Assembly (NCBI GenBank): GCA_014138725.1
Contig: JACJID010000005.1
Span: 1-64,000, forward strand
DNA length: 64,000 bases
Source: Kutzneria viridogrisea
GTDB lineage: Bacteria > Actinomycetota > Actinomycetes > Mycobacteriales > Pseudonocardiaceae
Reading direction: 5' to 3'
This document shows, one piece after another, positions 53,451 to 62,051 of this stretch. Position numbers and translations under genes: made by a program. Under the pieces are notes generated by a model. The model saw nothing but the letters and a program-made list of their open reading frames with translations. It did not search any database and had not been told where the DNA came from. Every line of letters begins with the position of its first letter. Position 1 is the stretch's first letter.

Positions 53451-55934
53451 TTACGGGGCGGGCGGTGCGAAGCAGTGCACCAGGTCGAGCAGGTTGTCCA
53501 GCCAGCCGATGCTGGTGCTCGGCCGCAGCCGCACCACCTGGGGGTCGTGGTCGCTGGCCTGGTCGTAGAACTCGGAGTTCACGTGCACCACGTCGTAGCC
53601 CACGCCCCGCGGGCCGGTGCTGGTCAGGATGTGGTCCAGCACCTCGGAGTTGCCCTGGTAGACGTAGCTGTAGCGCTGCGCCGCGGGCAGTTCGGCCACC
53701 AGGTCCCGCAGCTTGCCGCCCGCGGTGAGGGTGGCCAGCGAGGAGGAGAACTGGAAGTCGTTGAAGTCGCCCGGGATCACCACGTTGGCCCTCTCGTCCA
53801 CCTTCAGGATCTGGTCCACGAAGGCGCGCAGCGCGGCGGTCTGCTGCCCGCGCTGCACCTCGGAGCCGCGGGTCGGCGGCTGGTAGCGGCCCACGTCCGG
53901 CTGGTCACCCAGCTTGGACACCAGGTGGTTGGCGATCACGAACACCGTGCGGCCCTGGAAGGAGAACTCGCCGACCAGCGGCTTGCGGCTGGCGTTCCAC
54001 GCCGGGTTCGCCGGGTCCACGCGGCCCGGGGAGACCGACAGCTGCGGGCGGCCGTTCTTGGTGAGCACCCGCGTGGCAGTGGTCGCGTCCCCACCGGGCC
54101 GGTCCACGAAGGAGACCCGCTTGGGGTTGAACAGGAACGCGATGCGGATGTTGCCGCCGGGCTGGCCGCCGTCCGCGTCGTTGACCGGGTCGATCTCCCG
54201 CCACTGGTACTGCGGACCGCCAGCGGCCACCACGGCGTCGGTGAACTTCTTCAGCGTCTGGTCGGCCGCCACGGTGCCGTCGTCGGCCGCGCCGGAGTTG
54301 TCCTGGATCTCCTCCAGGGACACCACGTCCGGGGTCGCCAGGTTGTGCACCAGGTTGGTGGCCAGCCGGTCGTACTTGGCCTGCGCGTCGCCGGGCGCCA
54401 GGTTCTCCACGTTGTAGGTGGCCACCGCCAGCTCGTCCACCGTCTGCCGCTTGGTGGTCTCCGCCTGGAGGTTGCCCGGAGCCAGCGTGCCCAGGGTGGT
54501 CGCCTGCAGCGCGTAGCCGCCGAACTGGGTGTAGTCCAGCGGGCCCTCGGTGCTGCCGGTCAGCTTGTCGCCGACGTTGGCCTTGGGGAAGGGCACCTGC
54601 GCGAACGGGATCAGCGACTGGACCTCCAGCCGACCGCTGTTCGGGTCCTGGTAGCCCAGGTACACCGTGCCGCCGCGCTCGCTCGGGTTCTGCGCGGGCT
54701 TGCTCGTCACGTAGAGCTCGTTGTACTTGTCGGTGGCGCCGACCACGCGCGCGTCGGTGACCTGCACGCGCATGCCCTCGCGGGACTCGTAGTAGTCCAG
54801 CGCGTACTTGTCCGGCTGGAGGGCCTGCGTCTCGATGTTGCCGCCGGTGGGCGAGAAGGCCGCGGGCACCGTGTCCGCACCGATCACCTCGGCAGCGGGC
54901 AGGGCGTTGCCGGAGGAGACCACCGACACCTTGGGGCTGCTCAGCTCCGTGATCGACTGGTACGCCGAGCTCGTGCCCTTCTCGTCAGGGTAGAACTCGT
55001 GCACGGTGCCGGAGACCAGCACCGAGTCGCCCGGCTTGACCGTGATCGCCGCCGAACCGGTGTAGGCGAACAGGCCCTCACTGGTGCGCGGATCGTTGTC
55101 CGGGTTCGGGTCCTGGAAGAAGAAACCCTTGCTGGAGCCGAAGTTGCGCACGCCGGTAACGATGCCCGGCACGTTGGTGACCTGCTTGCCGTCCAGCGGC
55201 GAGAGGCGGCCGGTGCCCTGGATGTCGTGGATCCGCGCCGTGCCCGGCTGACCGGGGTCGGTCGGGTCCCCGCCGCCACCCGGCGCGGTCTCGCCCTTGC
55301 TGTTGACCGGGGCCGGGGCGCCCACCGCGAAGTCCGCGGCGTTGTCGTCGGTGTCGGCCAGGCTCGCCACCCGGGCCAGCGCCGTCGCGTTGGCCGGAGC
55401 CGGGGCCGCGTTGCCCTCGCGGACCACCGCGCCGCCGAAGCCCACCAGGTCGCGCACCCTGCTGTCGGCCGCGCAGTCCGCCGCGGTCAGGCAGGTCAGC
55501 GGGTCCTTGCCCGCCACCAACGCCACCGTGCCCGCCGTCGCCGACATGTTGATCGTCCCGCTGGCGTCCGGGCCGGGCAGCGCCGCCGTGCCGCCAGCGC
55601 CCTTGCCCTCACCGACCAGGTACTTGCCGCCCGCCGCGATCGAGCCGGTCAGCGCCGTGACCTGCCAGGTGCTCGTCGGCTTCGGGGCCGCGGGCAGGTA
55701 CTGCACGCTCCAGCCGTCCACCGACACGGCCGCCGCCGCCCGGTTGGCCAGCTCGACGTAGTCGCTGGTCAGGGTCGCGCCCGAGTTGCCGCCGCCGCCG
55801 TACACCTCGGCGATCAGCGCGTCGGCGCTCGGTGCCGCGCCCGCGGGCGGTGCCGTGACGGCCAGCCCTGCGGTCAGCAGCGCGGTCACCGCCGTGCCGG
55901 CCAGGGCTCTGCGGCGGTGCGGAGATGGGGTCAC
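53451..55934 (-). CDS. Secreted ExeM/NucH-type endonuclease with lamin-tail domain
   Basis: 827 residues. Tat-like or Sec signal peptide (PHRRRALAGTAVTALLTAGL), lamin-tail-like domain (about 36-190: LIAEVYGGGGNSGATLTSDY), a central OB-like nuclease-associated region, then the endonuclease/exonuclease/phosphatase domain with YNVENL, VSLEEIQDN, IANHLVSK, IPGDFNDFQ and ASDHDPQ. Degrades extracellular DNA, and perhaps RNA. A single gene with its own terminator. Confidence 0.9.
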   Translation of the reverse strand: MTPSPHRRRALAGTAVTALLTAGLAVTAPPAGAAPSADALIAEVYGGGGNSGATLTSDYVELANRAAAAVSVDGWSVQYLPAAPKPTSTWQVTALTGSIAAGGKYLVGEGKGAGGTAALPGPDASGTINMSATAGTVALVAGKDPLTCLTAADCAADSRVRDLVGFGGAVVREGNAAPAPANATALARVASLADTDDNAADFAVGAPAPVNSKGETAPGGGGDPTDPGQPGTARIHDIQGTGRLSPLDGKQVTNVPGIVTGVRNFGSSKGFFFQDPNPDNDPRTSEGLFAYTGSAAITVKPGDSVLVSGTVHEFYPDEKGTSSAYQSITELSSPKVSVVSSGNALPAAEVIGADTVPAAFSPTGGNIETQALQPDKYALDYYESREGMRVQVTDARVVGATDKYNELYVTSKPAQNPSERGGTVYLGYQDPNSGRLEVQSLIPFAQVPFPKANVGDKLTGSTEGPLDYTQFGGYALQATTLGTLAPGNLQAETTKRQTVDELAVATYNVENLAPGDAQAKYDRLATNLVHNLATPDVVSLEEIQDNSGAADDGTVAADQTLKKFTDAVVAAGGPQYQWREIDPVNDADGGQPGGNIRIAFLFNPKRVSFVDRPGGDATTATRVLTKNGRPQLSVSPGRVDPANPAWNASRKPLVGEFSFQGRTVFVIANHLVSKLGDQPDVGRYQPPTRGSEVQRGQQTAALRAFVDQILKVDERANVVIPGDFNDFQFSSSLATLTAGGKLRDLVAELPAAQRYSYVYQGNSEVLDHILTSTGPRGVGYDVVHVNSEFYDQASDHDPQVVRLRPSTSIGWLDNLLDLVHCFAPPAP

Positions 55935-56151
55935 CCTCGTCCTCCTCGATCAGTGGTCGGGGCATCCTCTCCCGCGATCCTCAGCCAGTGAAGGCTTTTC
56001 GCCGAAGGTTCACGCAGGCCAGCCGATCGGCCGGGCAGTTCACGTCCTGTTTGGACGCCCACGCCCCCTTTGCCCCCAAGCCCGCCACCCGGAGTCTGCG
56101 CCCCACCCCACCCCACCCCGAGTCCGAGGCCCGCCCCCCAGATCGGGGGCC

Positions 56152-56203
56152 GTGGGGGCAGCGCCCCCACACCGGGGGTCTGGGGGTCGCCCCCCAGAAC
56201 AAA
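56152..56203. repeat. GC-rich palindromic repeats (REP-like)
   Basis: GTGGGGGC-N3-GCCCCCAC (56152-56170) and CTGGGGG-N4-CCCCCAG (56180-56197) followed by AACAAAC. The second closely matches the element beside the SRP RNA terminator at 43768. Together with a Pro/C-rich stretch they fill the 320-bp gap between the nuclease gene and tRNA-Ser(CGA). Confidence 0.55.
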
Positions 56204-56207
56204 CGGC

Positions 56208-56246
56208 GAAGGGGCCTGTCCGCGCCTTCTGCGGACAGGCCCCTTC
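56208..56246 (-). terminator. tRNA-Ser(CGA) terminator
   Basis: GAAGGGGCCTGTCCGC (56208-56223) and GCGGACAGGCCCCTTC (56231-56246), perfect 16-bp arms, 10 bp beyond the tRNA 3' end. Confidence 0.85.
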
Positions 56247-56255
56247 GACCCTGAG

Positions 56256-56340
56256 CGGTGACGGTGGGATTTGAACCCACGGAGGGTTGCCCCTCACGCG
56301 CTTTCGAGGCGCGCTCCTTCGGCCGCTCGGACACGTCACC
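56256..56340 (-). tRNA. tRNA-Ser (anticodon CGA)
   Basis: 85 nt on the - strand. Acceptor GGTGACG pairs with CGTCACC, discriminator G; anticodon stem-loop GCGCCTCGAAAGCGC with CGA (56304-56306 on the + strand as TCG); long variable arm; T-arm GGGTTCAAATCCC. It reads UCG codons. CCA is not encoded. Confidence 0.95.
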
Positions 56341-56370
56341 GGGGAGAACAATACAGGACCGGTCGGGGGC

Positions 56371-56667
56371 CTATTCGTCGGGTGGTCGATCGACCAGGTC
56401 CACCAGCCGCAGTTCGACGTCCAGCTCGAAGGCGCTGGTCAGGGCCTGCCGGGCGAGCAGCAGCTTGGGCAGCACGGGCATGGCCTCGGCGTCGGCGACC
56501 ACTCTCACCACCAACCGGTCGGCCGTGGCTGTGATCCACGGCTCGTCCACGCCGGGCACCTTGGTGATCGGCGCGTCCTCGGCGACGGCCGGGTGCAGGC
56601 CGCCGACCTCGGCGAGCACGGCCCGCACGGCTGTGGCCAGGTCCTCGCCTGTGTCGGGTTCGGTCAC
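56371..56667 (-). CDS. Small cytosolic protein at the end of the sigma/Asp23 operon
   Basis: 98 residues, acidic, no membrane segment: VTEPDTGEDLATAVRAVLAE at the start, then EPWITATADRLVVRVVADAE and a C-terminal helix. The strand pattern resembles a shortened Asp23-like fold but this is uncertain. GTG 56667 overlaps the Asp23 gene stop by 4 nt. Confidence 0.65.
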   Translation of the reverse strand: MTEPDTGEDLATAVRAVLAEVGGLHPAVAEDAPITKVPGVDEPWITATADRLVVRVVADAEAMPVLPKLLLARQALTSAFELDVELRLVDLVDRPPDE

Positions 56668-57098
56668 GGCGCCACCGCCGCGACCTGTTGCTGCGGGACG
56701 CGCGCCTCGGGCGGGATCAGCGCCACGTCGACGACGGTGACCCGCACCTCGTCCACGCGCACGCCGAGGTTGTGCTGCACGTTGTCGCGCACGGTCCGCG
56801 AGACCTCGACCGACACCTCGCGCGCTGGCCGCCCGCCAACGGACAGCGCAACGCCGAGCCGCACGGCGGCGGGCTCGGCGCTGACCTGGATCCCGTCCAC
56901 GGGGTCTGCGACGTCCCGGCCGGTGATCACGTCTCGCAGCTGTCTGCCCAGGTCGGCGACGAAGCCGAGCAGGGTCGGCTCCAGGCTGACCACGCCGTCC
57001 ACCGACCGCGCGGCGGTGGCGGTCAGCCGCGCGATCGCCCGCGACTCGACGACCACGCCCTCGGCCACCTCCACCGCACCGCCGAGCGCAGTGGTCAT
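56664..57098 (-). CDS. Asp23/Gls24-family envelope stress protein
   Basis: 144 residues. GVVVESRAIARLTATAARSV at the N-terminus and VSVEVSRTVRDNVQHNLGVR near the end match Asp23 (DUF322). In Firmicutes and actinobacteria these proteins form abundant membrane-associated structures in cell-wall stress. Start overlaps the upstream stop by 4 nt. Confidence 0.85.
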   Translation of the reverse strand: MTTALGGAVEVAEGVVVESRAIARLTATAARSVDGVVSLEPTLLGFVADLGRQLRDVITGRDVADPVDGIQVSAEPAAVRLGVALSVGGRPAREVSVEVSRTVRDNVQHNLGVRVDEVRVTVVDVALIPPEARVPQQQVAAVAP

Positions 57099-57673
57099 GT
57101 CGCCCCCTCCCTGGTGTCCGCCTCGACCACGTCGAGGGTGAGTTCACGCAGCCGCATTCCCACGTGCGCGGACACGACCGCCTCGATCCGTTGCCGCAGC
57201 GCGGCCTCGTGCAGCCGGTACCCCTCGGGCACGAGCACCTCGACACGCACGTCCAGCACGTCAACGGCGTCCACCGGGGCGTGCACCTCGCAGCGCCGCG
57301 CGCGCAGCACGGCGCCGGGCTGGGTGTCCACGGCGAAGCGCACGACCGCGGCCACCGCCTTGGTCGAGATGCGGGCCGGGTCGGGGCCGGACACCAGCGG
57401 CACCGTCTCGCCGCTGCGCGCCTCGGTGCGGACCACCCGCATGACCCGCTCCAGCAGGCTGGGCGGGGCGGAGACCTCCTCGTCGACGAGTTGTCTGGTC
57501 GCCGAGTGCAGCGCACGCAGACCGTCCAGCGCGGTCTGGCAGTGCGGGCAACTCGCCGAGTGGTGGTCCAACTCGGCGCCCGACACCACCGAGTCCCAGA
57601 GCGCGTCGACCGAACGCCCACAGGGCAGTCGTCCGGTCGAGGGGAAACGACGGCGGGGCGGGTTCAACGCCAT
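57095..57673 (-). CDS. Zinc-finger anti-sigma-like domain fused to an Asp23-like domain
   Basis: 192 residues. The first about 65 hold LPCGRSVDALWDSVV and HHSASCPHCQTALDGL, the HxxxCxxC pattern of ZAS anti-sigma factors; residues 95-190 (ARISTKAVAAVVRFAVDTQP to GMRLRELTLDVVE) resemble the Asp23 fold. No membrane segment, so it would act in the cytosol. Its start overlaps the sigma factor gene by 10 nt. It is likely the partner that holds the sigma factor inactive. Confidence 0.75.
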   Translation of the reverse strand: MALNPPRRRFPSTGRLPCGRSVDALWDSVVSGAELDHHSASCPHCQTALDGLRALHSATRQLVDEEVSAPPSLLERVMRVVRTEARSGETVPLVSGPDPARISTKAVAAVVRFAVDTQPGAVLRARRCEVHAPVDAVDVLDVRVEVLVPEGYRLHEAALRQRIEAVVSAHVGMRLRELTLDVVEADTREGAT

Positions 57674-58245
57674 GCGCGCATCACCTCCGCCAGTTTCGCC
57701 CGTGCCCGCGACAACCTGCCGCGCACCGACTGCTCGGAGGCGCCGACGACGCCAGCGATCTCGGCGTAGGACAGGCCGTCGACCTCCGCGAGCAGCCAGA
57801 CCGCGCGTTGCGGGGCGGGCAGGCCTGCCAGTGCCTTGCGCAAAGCCTCCACCCCCGCCCCGGTCTGCGCGGCGCGCTCCGGATCGTGTCGTGTGACGGC
57901 CGCGGTCTCGGGCACGGTATCGGTCGGTTCAGTCTTGCGGCTCTTGCGTTTGCGCAACAGCACGAGGCACTGCCTGTGCGCGATGCGGAACAGCCAGGTC
58001 CGCACGGCAGCGGGTTCGGCGAGCTCCCCGAGCCGCCGCCACGCCGTCACGAAGACTTCCTGGGTGACGTCCTCCGCCTCGGCCCGGTCGGCCAGCATGC
58101 GCAACGCCAGGCCGAAGACCCGGTCCTGGTAGCGGCGCAGCAGCATCTCGAACGCGGCGACGTCCCCGTCGGCGGCCCTGGTGGCGAGCGTGGCGTCGTC
58201 GATGTCCGCGCTGGACGTCTCCTCCTGCTGGAGGTCCGACACCAC
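57664..58245 (-). CDS. ECF sigma factor (RNA polymerase sigma-70 family)
   Basis: 193 residues with region 2 (DVAAFEMLLRRYQDRVFGLA, AEDVTQEVFVTAWRRLGEL) and region 4 (LPAPQRAVWLLAEVDGLSYA, EQSVRGRLSRARAKLAE). GGAGG precedes the GTG GTG start. It is first in a four-gene unit with the zinc-finger/Asp23 fusion, Asp23 and a small protein, probably an envelope-stress regulon that includes its own control protein. Confidence 0.92.
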   Translation of the reverse strand: MVSDLQQEETSSADIDDATLATRAADGDVAAFEMLLRRYQDRVFGLALRMLADRAEAEDVTQEVFVTAWRRLGELAEPAAVRTWLFRIAHRQCLVLLRKRKSRKTEPTDTVPETAAVTRHDPERAAQTGAGVEALRKALAGLPAPQRAVWLLAEVDGLSYAEIAGVVGASEQSVRGRLSRARAKLAEVMRAWR

Positions 58246-58346
58246 TCACCTCCTCAAGCGCACCTGGGCCCACTCCCTGTGAACGGGAATGAGCCCATGG
58301 TGACAGTGGACCGCTCATGCCGCTGGGGACTGCTCCCCCGCACGGG

Positions 58347-58556
58347 TTACTTGCCGGACAGCTTGTCCTTGACCTCGTCCACCACGCCCGCGGCCTTGTC
58401 GCGCAGGTCGTGACCGGCCTCCTTGACCTCGCCGACGACCTGGTCCTTCTTGCCCTCGGCCTGGAGCTTGTCGTTGCCGGTGAGCTCGCCGATCTTCTCC
58501 TTGGCCTCGCCGATGAGCTGCTCGGCCTTGTCCTTGGCCTTGTCGAAGACGCTCAT
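58347..58556 (-). CDS. CsbD-family stress protein
   Basis: 69 residues, charged and helical: FDKAKDKAEQLIGEAKEKIG and GELTGNDKLQAEGKKDQVVG are the CsbD repeat. In Bacillus this family is under the general stress sigma factor. ATG 58556. It lies 101 bp upstream of the ECF sigma gene on the same strand. Confidence 0.92.
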   Translation of the reverse strand: MSVFDKAKDKAEQLIGEAKEKIGELTGNDKLQAEGKKDQVVGEVKEAGHDLRDKAAGVVDEVKDKLSGK

Positions 58557-58652
58557 GGTGGTTCCTCCAGTGGGAAGGGGCCGGACTGCTTCCGACCCGG
58601 ACAGAGGAGAGATGCCCGGTGCGCGCACAACCTCACGAACTTGTGACTGGGG

Positions 58653-59108
58653 TCACATTCGATGGTGGCGGAAGAACTCGTCCACCAATTGCGCGCACTC
58701 CTGCTCCAGCACCCCGCCGACCACCTCGGGCCGGTGGTTGAGCCGCCGGTCGCGCACCACGTCCCACAGGGAGCCGACCGCGCCCGTCTTCGGTTCCCAC
58801 GCCCCGAACACGACCCGCGCCACCCGCGCCAGCACCAGCGCGCCCGCACACATCGTGCAGGGCTCGACCGTCACCGCGAGCGTGCAGCCCTCCAGCCGCC
58901 AGCCGTCCCCGTGCCGCCGGGCCGCCTCGCGCAGCGCCAGCACCTCGGCGTGCGCGGTCGGGTCGCCCAGCGACTCGCGGGCGTTGCACGCGCTGGCCAG
59001 TTCCGTGCCGTCCGGGCCGACGACGACCGCACCGATCGGCACGTCGGAGCCGGACAGCCGGGCCGCCCGCAGCGCCGCACGGACCAGCTCCTCGTCCCCC
59101 GGCCTCAC
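58653..59108 (-). CDS. tadA: tRNA-specific adenosine deaminase
   Basis: 151 residues. Converts the wobble adenosine of tRNA-Arg(ACG) to inosine. Zinc site in the HAEV motif (DPTAHAEVLALRE) and PCTMC (VEPCTMCAGALV), with the proton-shuttling Glu in HAEV. It overlaps its upstream partner gene by 4 nt; the same pair exists in mycobacteria next to tyrA. Confidence 0.94.
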   Translation of the reverse strand: MRPGDEELVRAALRAARLSGSDVPIGAVVVGPDGTELASACNARESLGDPTAHAEVLALREAARRHGDGWRLEGCTLAVTVEPCTMCAGALVLARVARVVFGAWEPKTGAVGSLWDVVRDRRLNHRPEVVGGVLEQECAQLVDEFFRHHRM

Positions 59109-59599
59109 TGCTCCACGCGATCCACCAGCGCACTGAACTCGGCGCCGAAGCCGCAGCGCTGCGCGATCATCTGCAACTGCTCGTCCGGGTACAGGTCGAC
59201 CTCGTCCACGATCACGTGCAGCTCCCCGTCGGGCAGCCCCAGGTCGGCGAGCAGCCCCAGGTCACCCTCGGGCCACAGCCCGTCGTCCTCCTCGTCCGGC
59301 GGCTCGACCCGCAGCAGGTCGAGCACGTCCGCCGCGATGTCGTAGTCCAGCGCCGCCGCGGCGTCGGACAGCAGCAGGGACACCCCGCTTGGACCGGGTC
59401 TGAGCAGGACGAAGAACTCGTCGTCCACGTTGAGCATGCCGAAGACGGCGCCGGTGGAGCGCATCCGGCGCAGTTCGGTTATCGCCGCGTCGAGCTCCCC
59501 CAGCGCGGTGCTGTCCATCGAGCTGCAACGCCACTTGCCGTCCTCACGGACGACCGCGACGCCGAAGCCCCCTAGCGGCTCGTGCACCGACATGCGCAT
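59105..59599 (-). CDS. TadA-associated protein
   Basis: 164 residues, acidic. SVHEPLGGFGVAVVREDGKW, ELRRMRSTGAVFGMLNVDDE and the C-terminal DLYPDEQLQMIAQRCGFG match the actinobacterial family encoded directly before tadA. ATG 59599 or 59593. No catalytic motif is known; probably a cofactor or stabiliser of TadA (inference). Confidence 0.82.
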   Translation of the reverse strand: MRMSVHEPLGGFGVAVVREDGKWRCSSMDSTALGELDAAITELRRMRSTGAVFGMLNVDDEFFVLLRPGPSGVSLLLSDAAAALDYDIAADVLDLLRVEPPDEEDDGLWPEGDLGLLADLGLPDGELHVIVDEVDLYPDEQLQMIAQRCGFGAEFSALVDRVEQ

Positions 59600-59610
59600 A
59601 CCGTATGCGC
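59594..59610. promoter_or_regulatory. 17-bp palindrome overlapping the start of the TadA-associated gene
   Basis: GCGCATAC-C-GTATGCGC, perfect 8-bp arms, in the divergent space before the M20 gene. Its position over the start codon would let a bound regulator or RNA hairpin block translation or transcription. Confidence 0.45.
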
Positions 59611-59695
59611 CTAGCCCATCACCCGGAAGCACCATCCCCCTCAGGCCGCTGATCTGTGCCCAGCCACGAGGCCGATCAGGTGGGACCATCGGGGG

Positions 59696-60934
59696 ATGAC
59701 CACTTCCGCTGCGCGCCCCGCCCGCACCCAGTCCAGTGACCCGCGGTTCACCGGGCTGATCGAGGCGGCCCGAGCCCTGCAACCCAGGACGGTCGCGTTG
59801 CGCAGGCAGGTGCACAAACACCCTGAGCTGGGGTTGCGGCTCCCGGGGACGCAGGCCGCCGTGCTGCACGCGCTGGAGGGTCTTCCGCTGACCGTGACCA
59901 AGGGCGAGTCCTGCGACTCCGTGGTCGCGGTGCTCCAGGGGGCACGCCCCGGCCCGACCGTGCTGCTGCGCGGGGACATGGACGCGCTGCCGCTGACCGA
60001 GCAGACCGGCTGCGGCTTCGCCTCCGAGGTGGACGGCGCCATGCACGCCTGCGGGCACGACACGCACGTGGCCATGCTCGCGTCCTCGGCCCGCCTGCTG
60101 TGCTCGCGCAGGGAGGCGCTGACCGGCCGGGTGGTGTTCATGTTCCAGCCCGGTGAGGAGGGCTTCCACGGCGCCAAGCTGATGCTGGACGAGGGCGTGC
60201 TCGGCGCTTCGGGGGTGCGCGTCAACGAGGCGTTCGCCCTGCACATCACGTCCACGCTGAAGTCCGGGGTGATCACCTCGCGGCCCGGCGCGATCATGGC
60301 GGCGGCCGACGTGTTCCGGGTCAAGGTGGTCGGCAGGGGCGGGCACGCCTCCATGCCGCACAACGCGCTGGACCCGGTGCCCGCGGCGGCGGCCATGGTC
60401 GGCGCGCTGCAAACGATGATCACCCGGCGGATCAGCGCCTTCGACCCGGCCGTGCTGACCGTCGGCCGCATCGCCGCGGGCACGACCAGCAACATCATCC
60501 CGGAGGTCGCCGAACTGGAGGGCACGATCCGCACCTTCTCCGAGGCCTCACGGGCCCAGGTGCACGCCGAGGCCAAGCGGGTGTGCGAGCACGTGGCGGC
60601 GGCGCACGGCTGCGCGGCCACCTTCCAGATCGAGCGCGGCTACCCGGTGACCGTCAACGACGAGGAGGTGGCCGCGAAGGTGCTGGGGCTGGCGAGCACC
60701 GTGCTCGGCAGCCGGTGCAGCGAGCCGATGGCGCAGCCCATGATGGGCTCCGAGGACTTCTCCTACGTGCTGCGCCAGGTGCCCGGGTCGATGGCCTTCC
60801 TGGGGGCCTGCCCGCCCGCGGTGGAGCCCGAGCAGGCGGCCCCGAACCACTCCAACCGGGTCGTGTTCGACGAGTCCGCGATGGAGCACGGGGTGGCGAT
60901 GTACGCCGCGTTCGCACTCGACGCGCTCCGCTGA
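59696..60934 (+). CDS. M20-family amidohydrolase
   Basis: 412 residues. Metal motif HACGHDTHVAML, the RGDMDALPL block with its Asp, catalytic Glu pair in PGEEGFHGAK, and the dimerisation-domain VVGRGGHASMPHN. Hydrolyses an N-acyl amino acid or similar amide (hippurate/IAA-amino acid type); the exact substrate is unknown. It ends 39 bp before tyrA. Confidence 0.88.
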   Translation: MTTSAARPARTQSSDPRFTGLIEAARALQPRTVALRRQVHKHPELGLRLPGTQAAVLHALEGLPLTVTKGESCDSVVAVLQGARPGPTVLLRGDMDALPLTEQTGCGFASEVDGAMHACGHDTHVAMLASSARLLCSRREALTGRVVFMFQPGEEGFHGAKLMLDEGVLGASGVRVNEAFALHITSTLKSGVITSRPGAIMAAADVFRVKVVGRGGHASMPHNALDPVPAAAAMVGALQTMITRRISAFDPAVLTVGRIAAGTTSNIIPEVAELEGTIRTFSEASRAQVHAEAKRVCEHVAAAHGCAATFQIERGYPVTVNDEEVAAKVLGLASTVLGSRCSEPMAQPMMGSEDFSYVLRQVPGSMAFLGACPPAVEPEQAAPNHSNRVVFDESAMEHGVAMYAAFALDALR

Positions 60935-60973
60935 GCCTGGGGTGGTTTCGCTGAACCACGAGTTGGCGGCAGG

Positions 60974-61951
60974 ATGGTGCGCGTGCTGCCTGTCTGCGTG
61001 CTCGGGTTGGGACTGATCGGGGGTTCGGTGCTGCGCGCTGCCAGCGCGGCCGGCAGGGCCGTGTGGGGTGCGACAGCCTCCACAGCCGACGCCGAGGCCG
61101 CGACAGCGGCGGGGTTCACCGTCGAGGCCAGCTTGGACGACGCGCTGCGGCGGGCCGACGAGGAGGACGCGCTCGTCGTGCTCGCCGTGCCGCTGACGGC
61201 GCTACCCGAGGTGCTGCGCTCGGTGGCCGCCTTCGCACCCGGGTGCAGGCTCACCGACGTCACCAGCGTGAAGGGCGCCGTCACCGAGGCCGTGCGGAAG
61301 ATCAACCCGTACGCGCGCTACGTGGGCGGGCACCCCATGGCGGGCACCTCCCGCTCCGGCTGGGCCTCCGGGTCGGCCGAGCTGTTCCGGGACGCACCGT
61401 GGGTCGTGACCACCGAGGACGACTCCGACCAGGAGGTGTGGGCCGAGGTCGTGCAGCTCGCGCTGAGCTGCGGGGCACACGTGGTGCCCACCTCCTCGGC
61501 CGCGCACGACGACGCCGTGGCCCGCATCTCGCACCTGCCGCACCTGCTCGCCGCCGTACTGGCCTCGGTCGGCGCCTCCGGCGGGCCGCTCTCGCTCGCG
61601 CTGGCCGCCGGGTCCTTCGGTGACGGCACGCGGGTCGCCTCCAGCAGGCCCGAACTGGTGCAGGCCATGTGCGAGGGCAACCGGGCCGCGCTGCTGGACG
61701 CCGTGGACGACGCGCTCGGCCGGCTCGGCGCCGCCCGCGGCTCGCTGGCCTCCACCGGCGGGCTGGCCGCCACCGTCAACGCTGGCCACCTGGCCCGCCG
61801 CGAACTGGAACAGCACCGGTCCGGCCCGCGCCAGGCGGTCAAGGTGGACCTGACCGCGGACAACGCCATGGCGACCCTGCGCGACCTGGGCAACCGGGGC
61901 GGCAGGCTGACCTCACTGGACGGCACGGTGGCCGTGGTGAAGACCCTCTGA
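60974..61951 (+). CDS. tyrA: Prephenate dehydrogenase
   Basis: 325 residues. Converts prephenate to 4-hydroxyphenylpyruvate for tyrosine. NAD site CVLGLGLIGGSVLRAAS; VTSVKGAVTEAV and GGHPMAGTSRSGWASG form the substrate site; HLPHLLAAVLA is in the all-helical C-domain. A tadA/tyrA neighbourhood is typical of actinobacteria. Confidence 0.92.
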   Translation: MVRVLPVCVLGLGLIGGSVLRAASAAGRAVWGATASTADAEAATAAGFTVEASLDDALRRADEEDALVVLAVPLTALPEVLRSVAAFAPGCRLTDVTSVKGAVTEAVRKINPYARYVGGHPMAGTSRSGWASGSAELFRDAPWVVTTEDDSDQEVWAEVVQLALSCGAHVVPTSSAAHDDAVARISHLPHLLAAVLASVGASGGPLSLALAAGSFGDGTRVASSRPELVQAMCEGNRAALLDAVDDALGRLGAARGSLASTGGLAATVNAGHLARRELEQHRSGPRQAVKVDLTADNAMATLRDLGNRGGRLTSLDGTVAVVKTL

Positions 61952-62006
61952 GCTTGCCCGTGTCGGGTAGAGTGGAGCCAGCCGCGGCCCGTAAGCCGAG
62001 GAAGTG

Positions 62007-62042
62007 AGCCCGAACGACCGCCGGACGACGGAAGTTCGGGCT
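62007..62042. terminator. Bidirectional terminator after tyrA
   Basis: AGCCCGAAC (62007-62015) and GTTCGGGCT (62034-62042), between the convergent tyrA and 62052-62597 genes. Confidence 0.7.
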
Positions 62043-62051
62043 TCGCGCTGT

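Noticed and set aside
53085-55991. 968-codon open frame antisense to the secreted nuclease
   Set aside because: Shadow of the nuclease gene; His/Val/Arg-rich product without domains.
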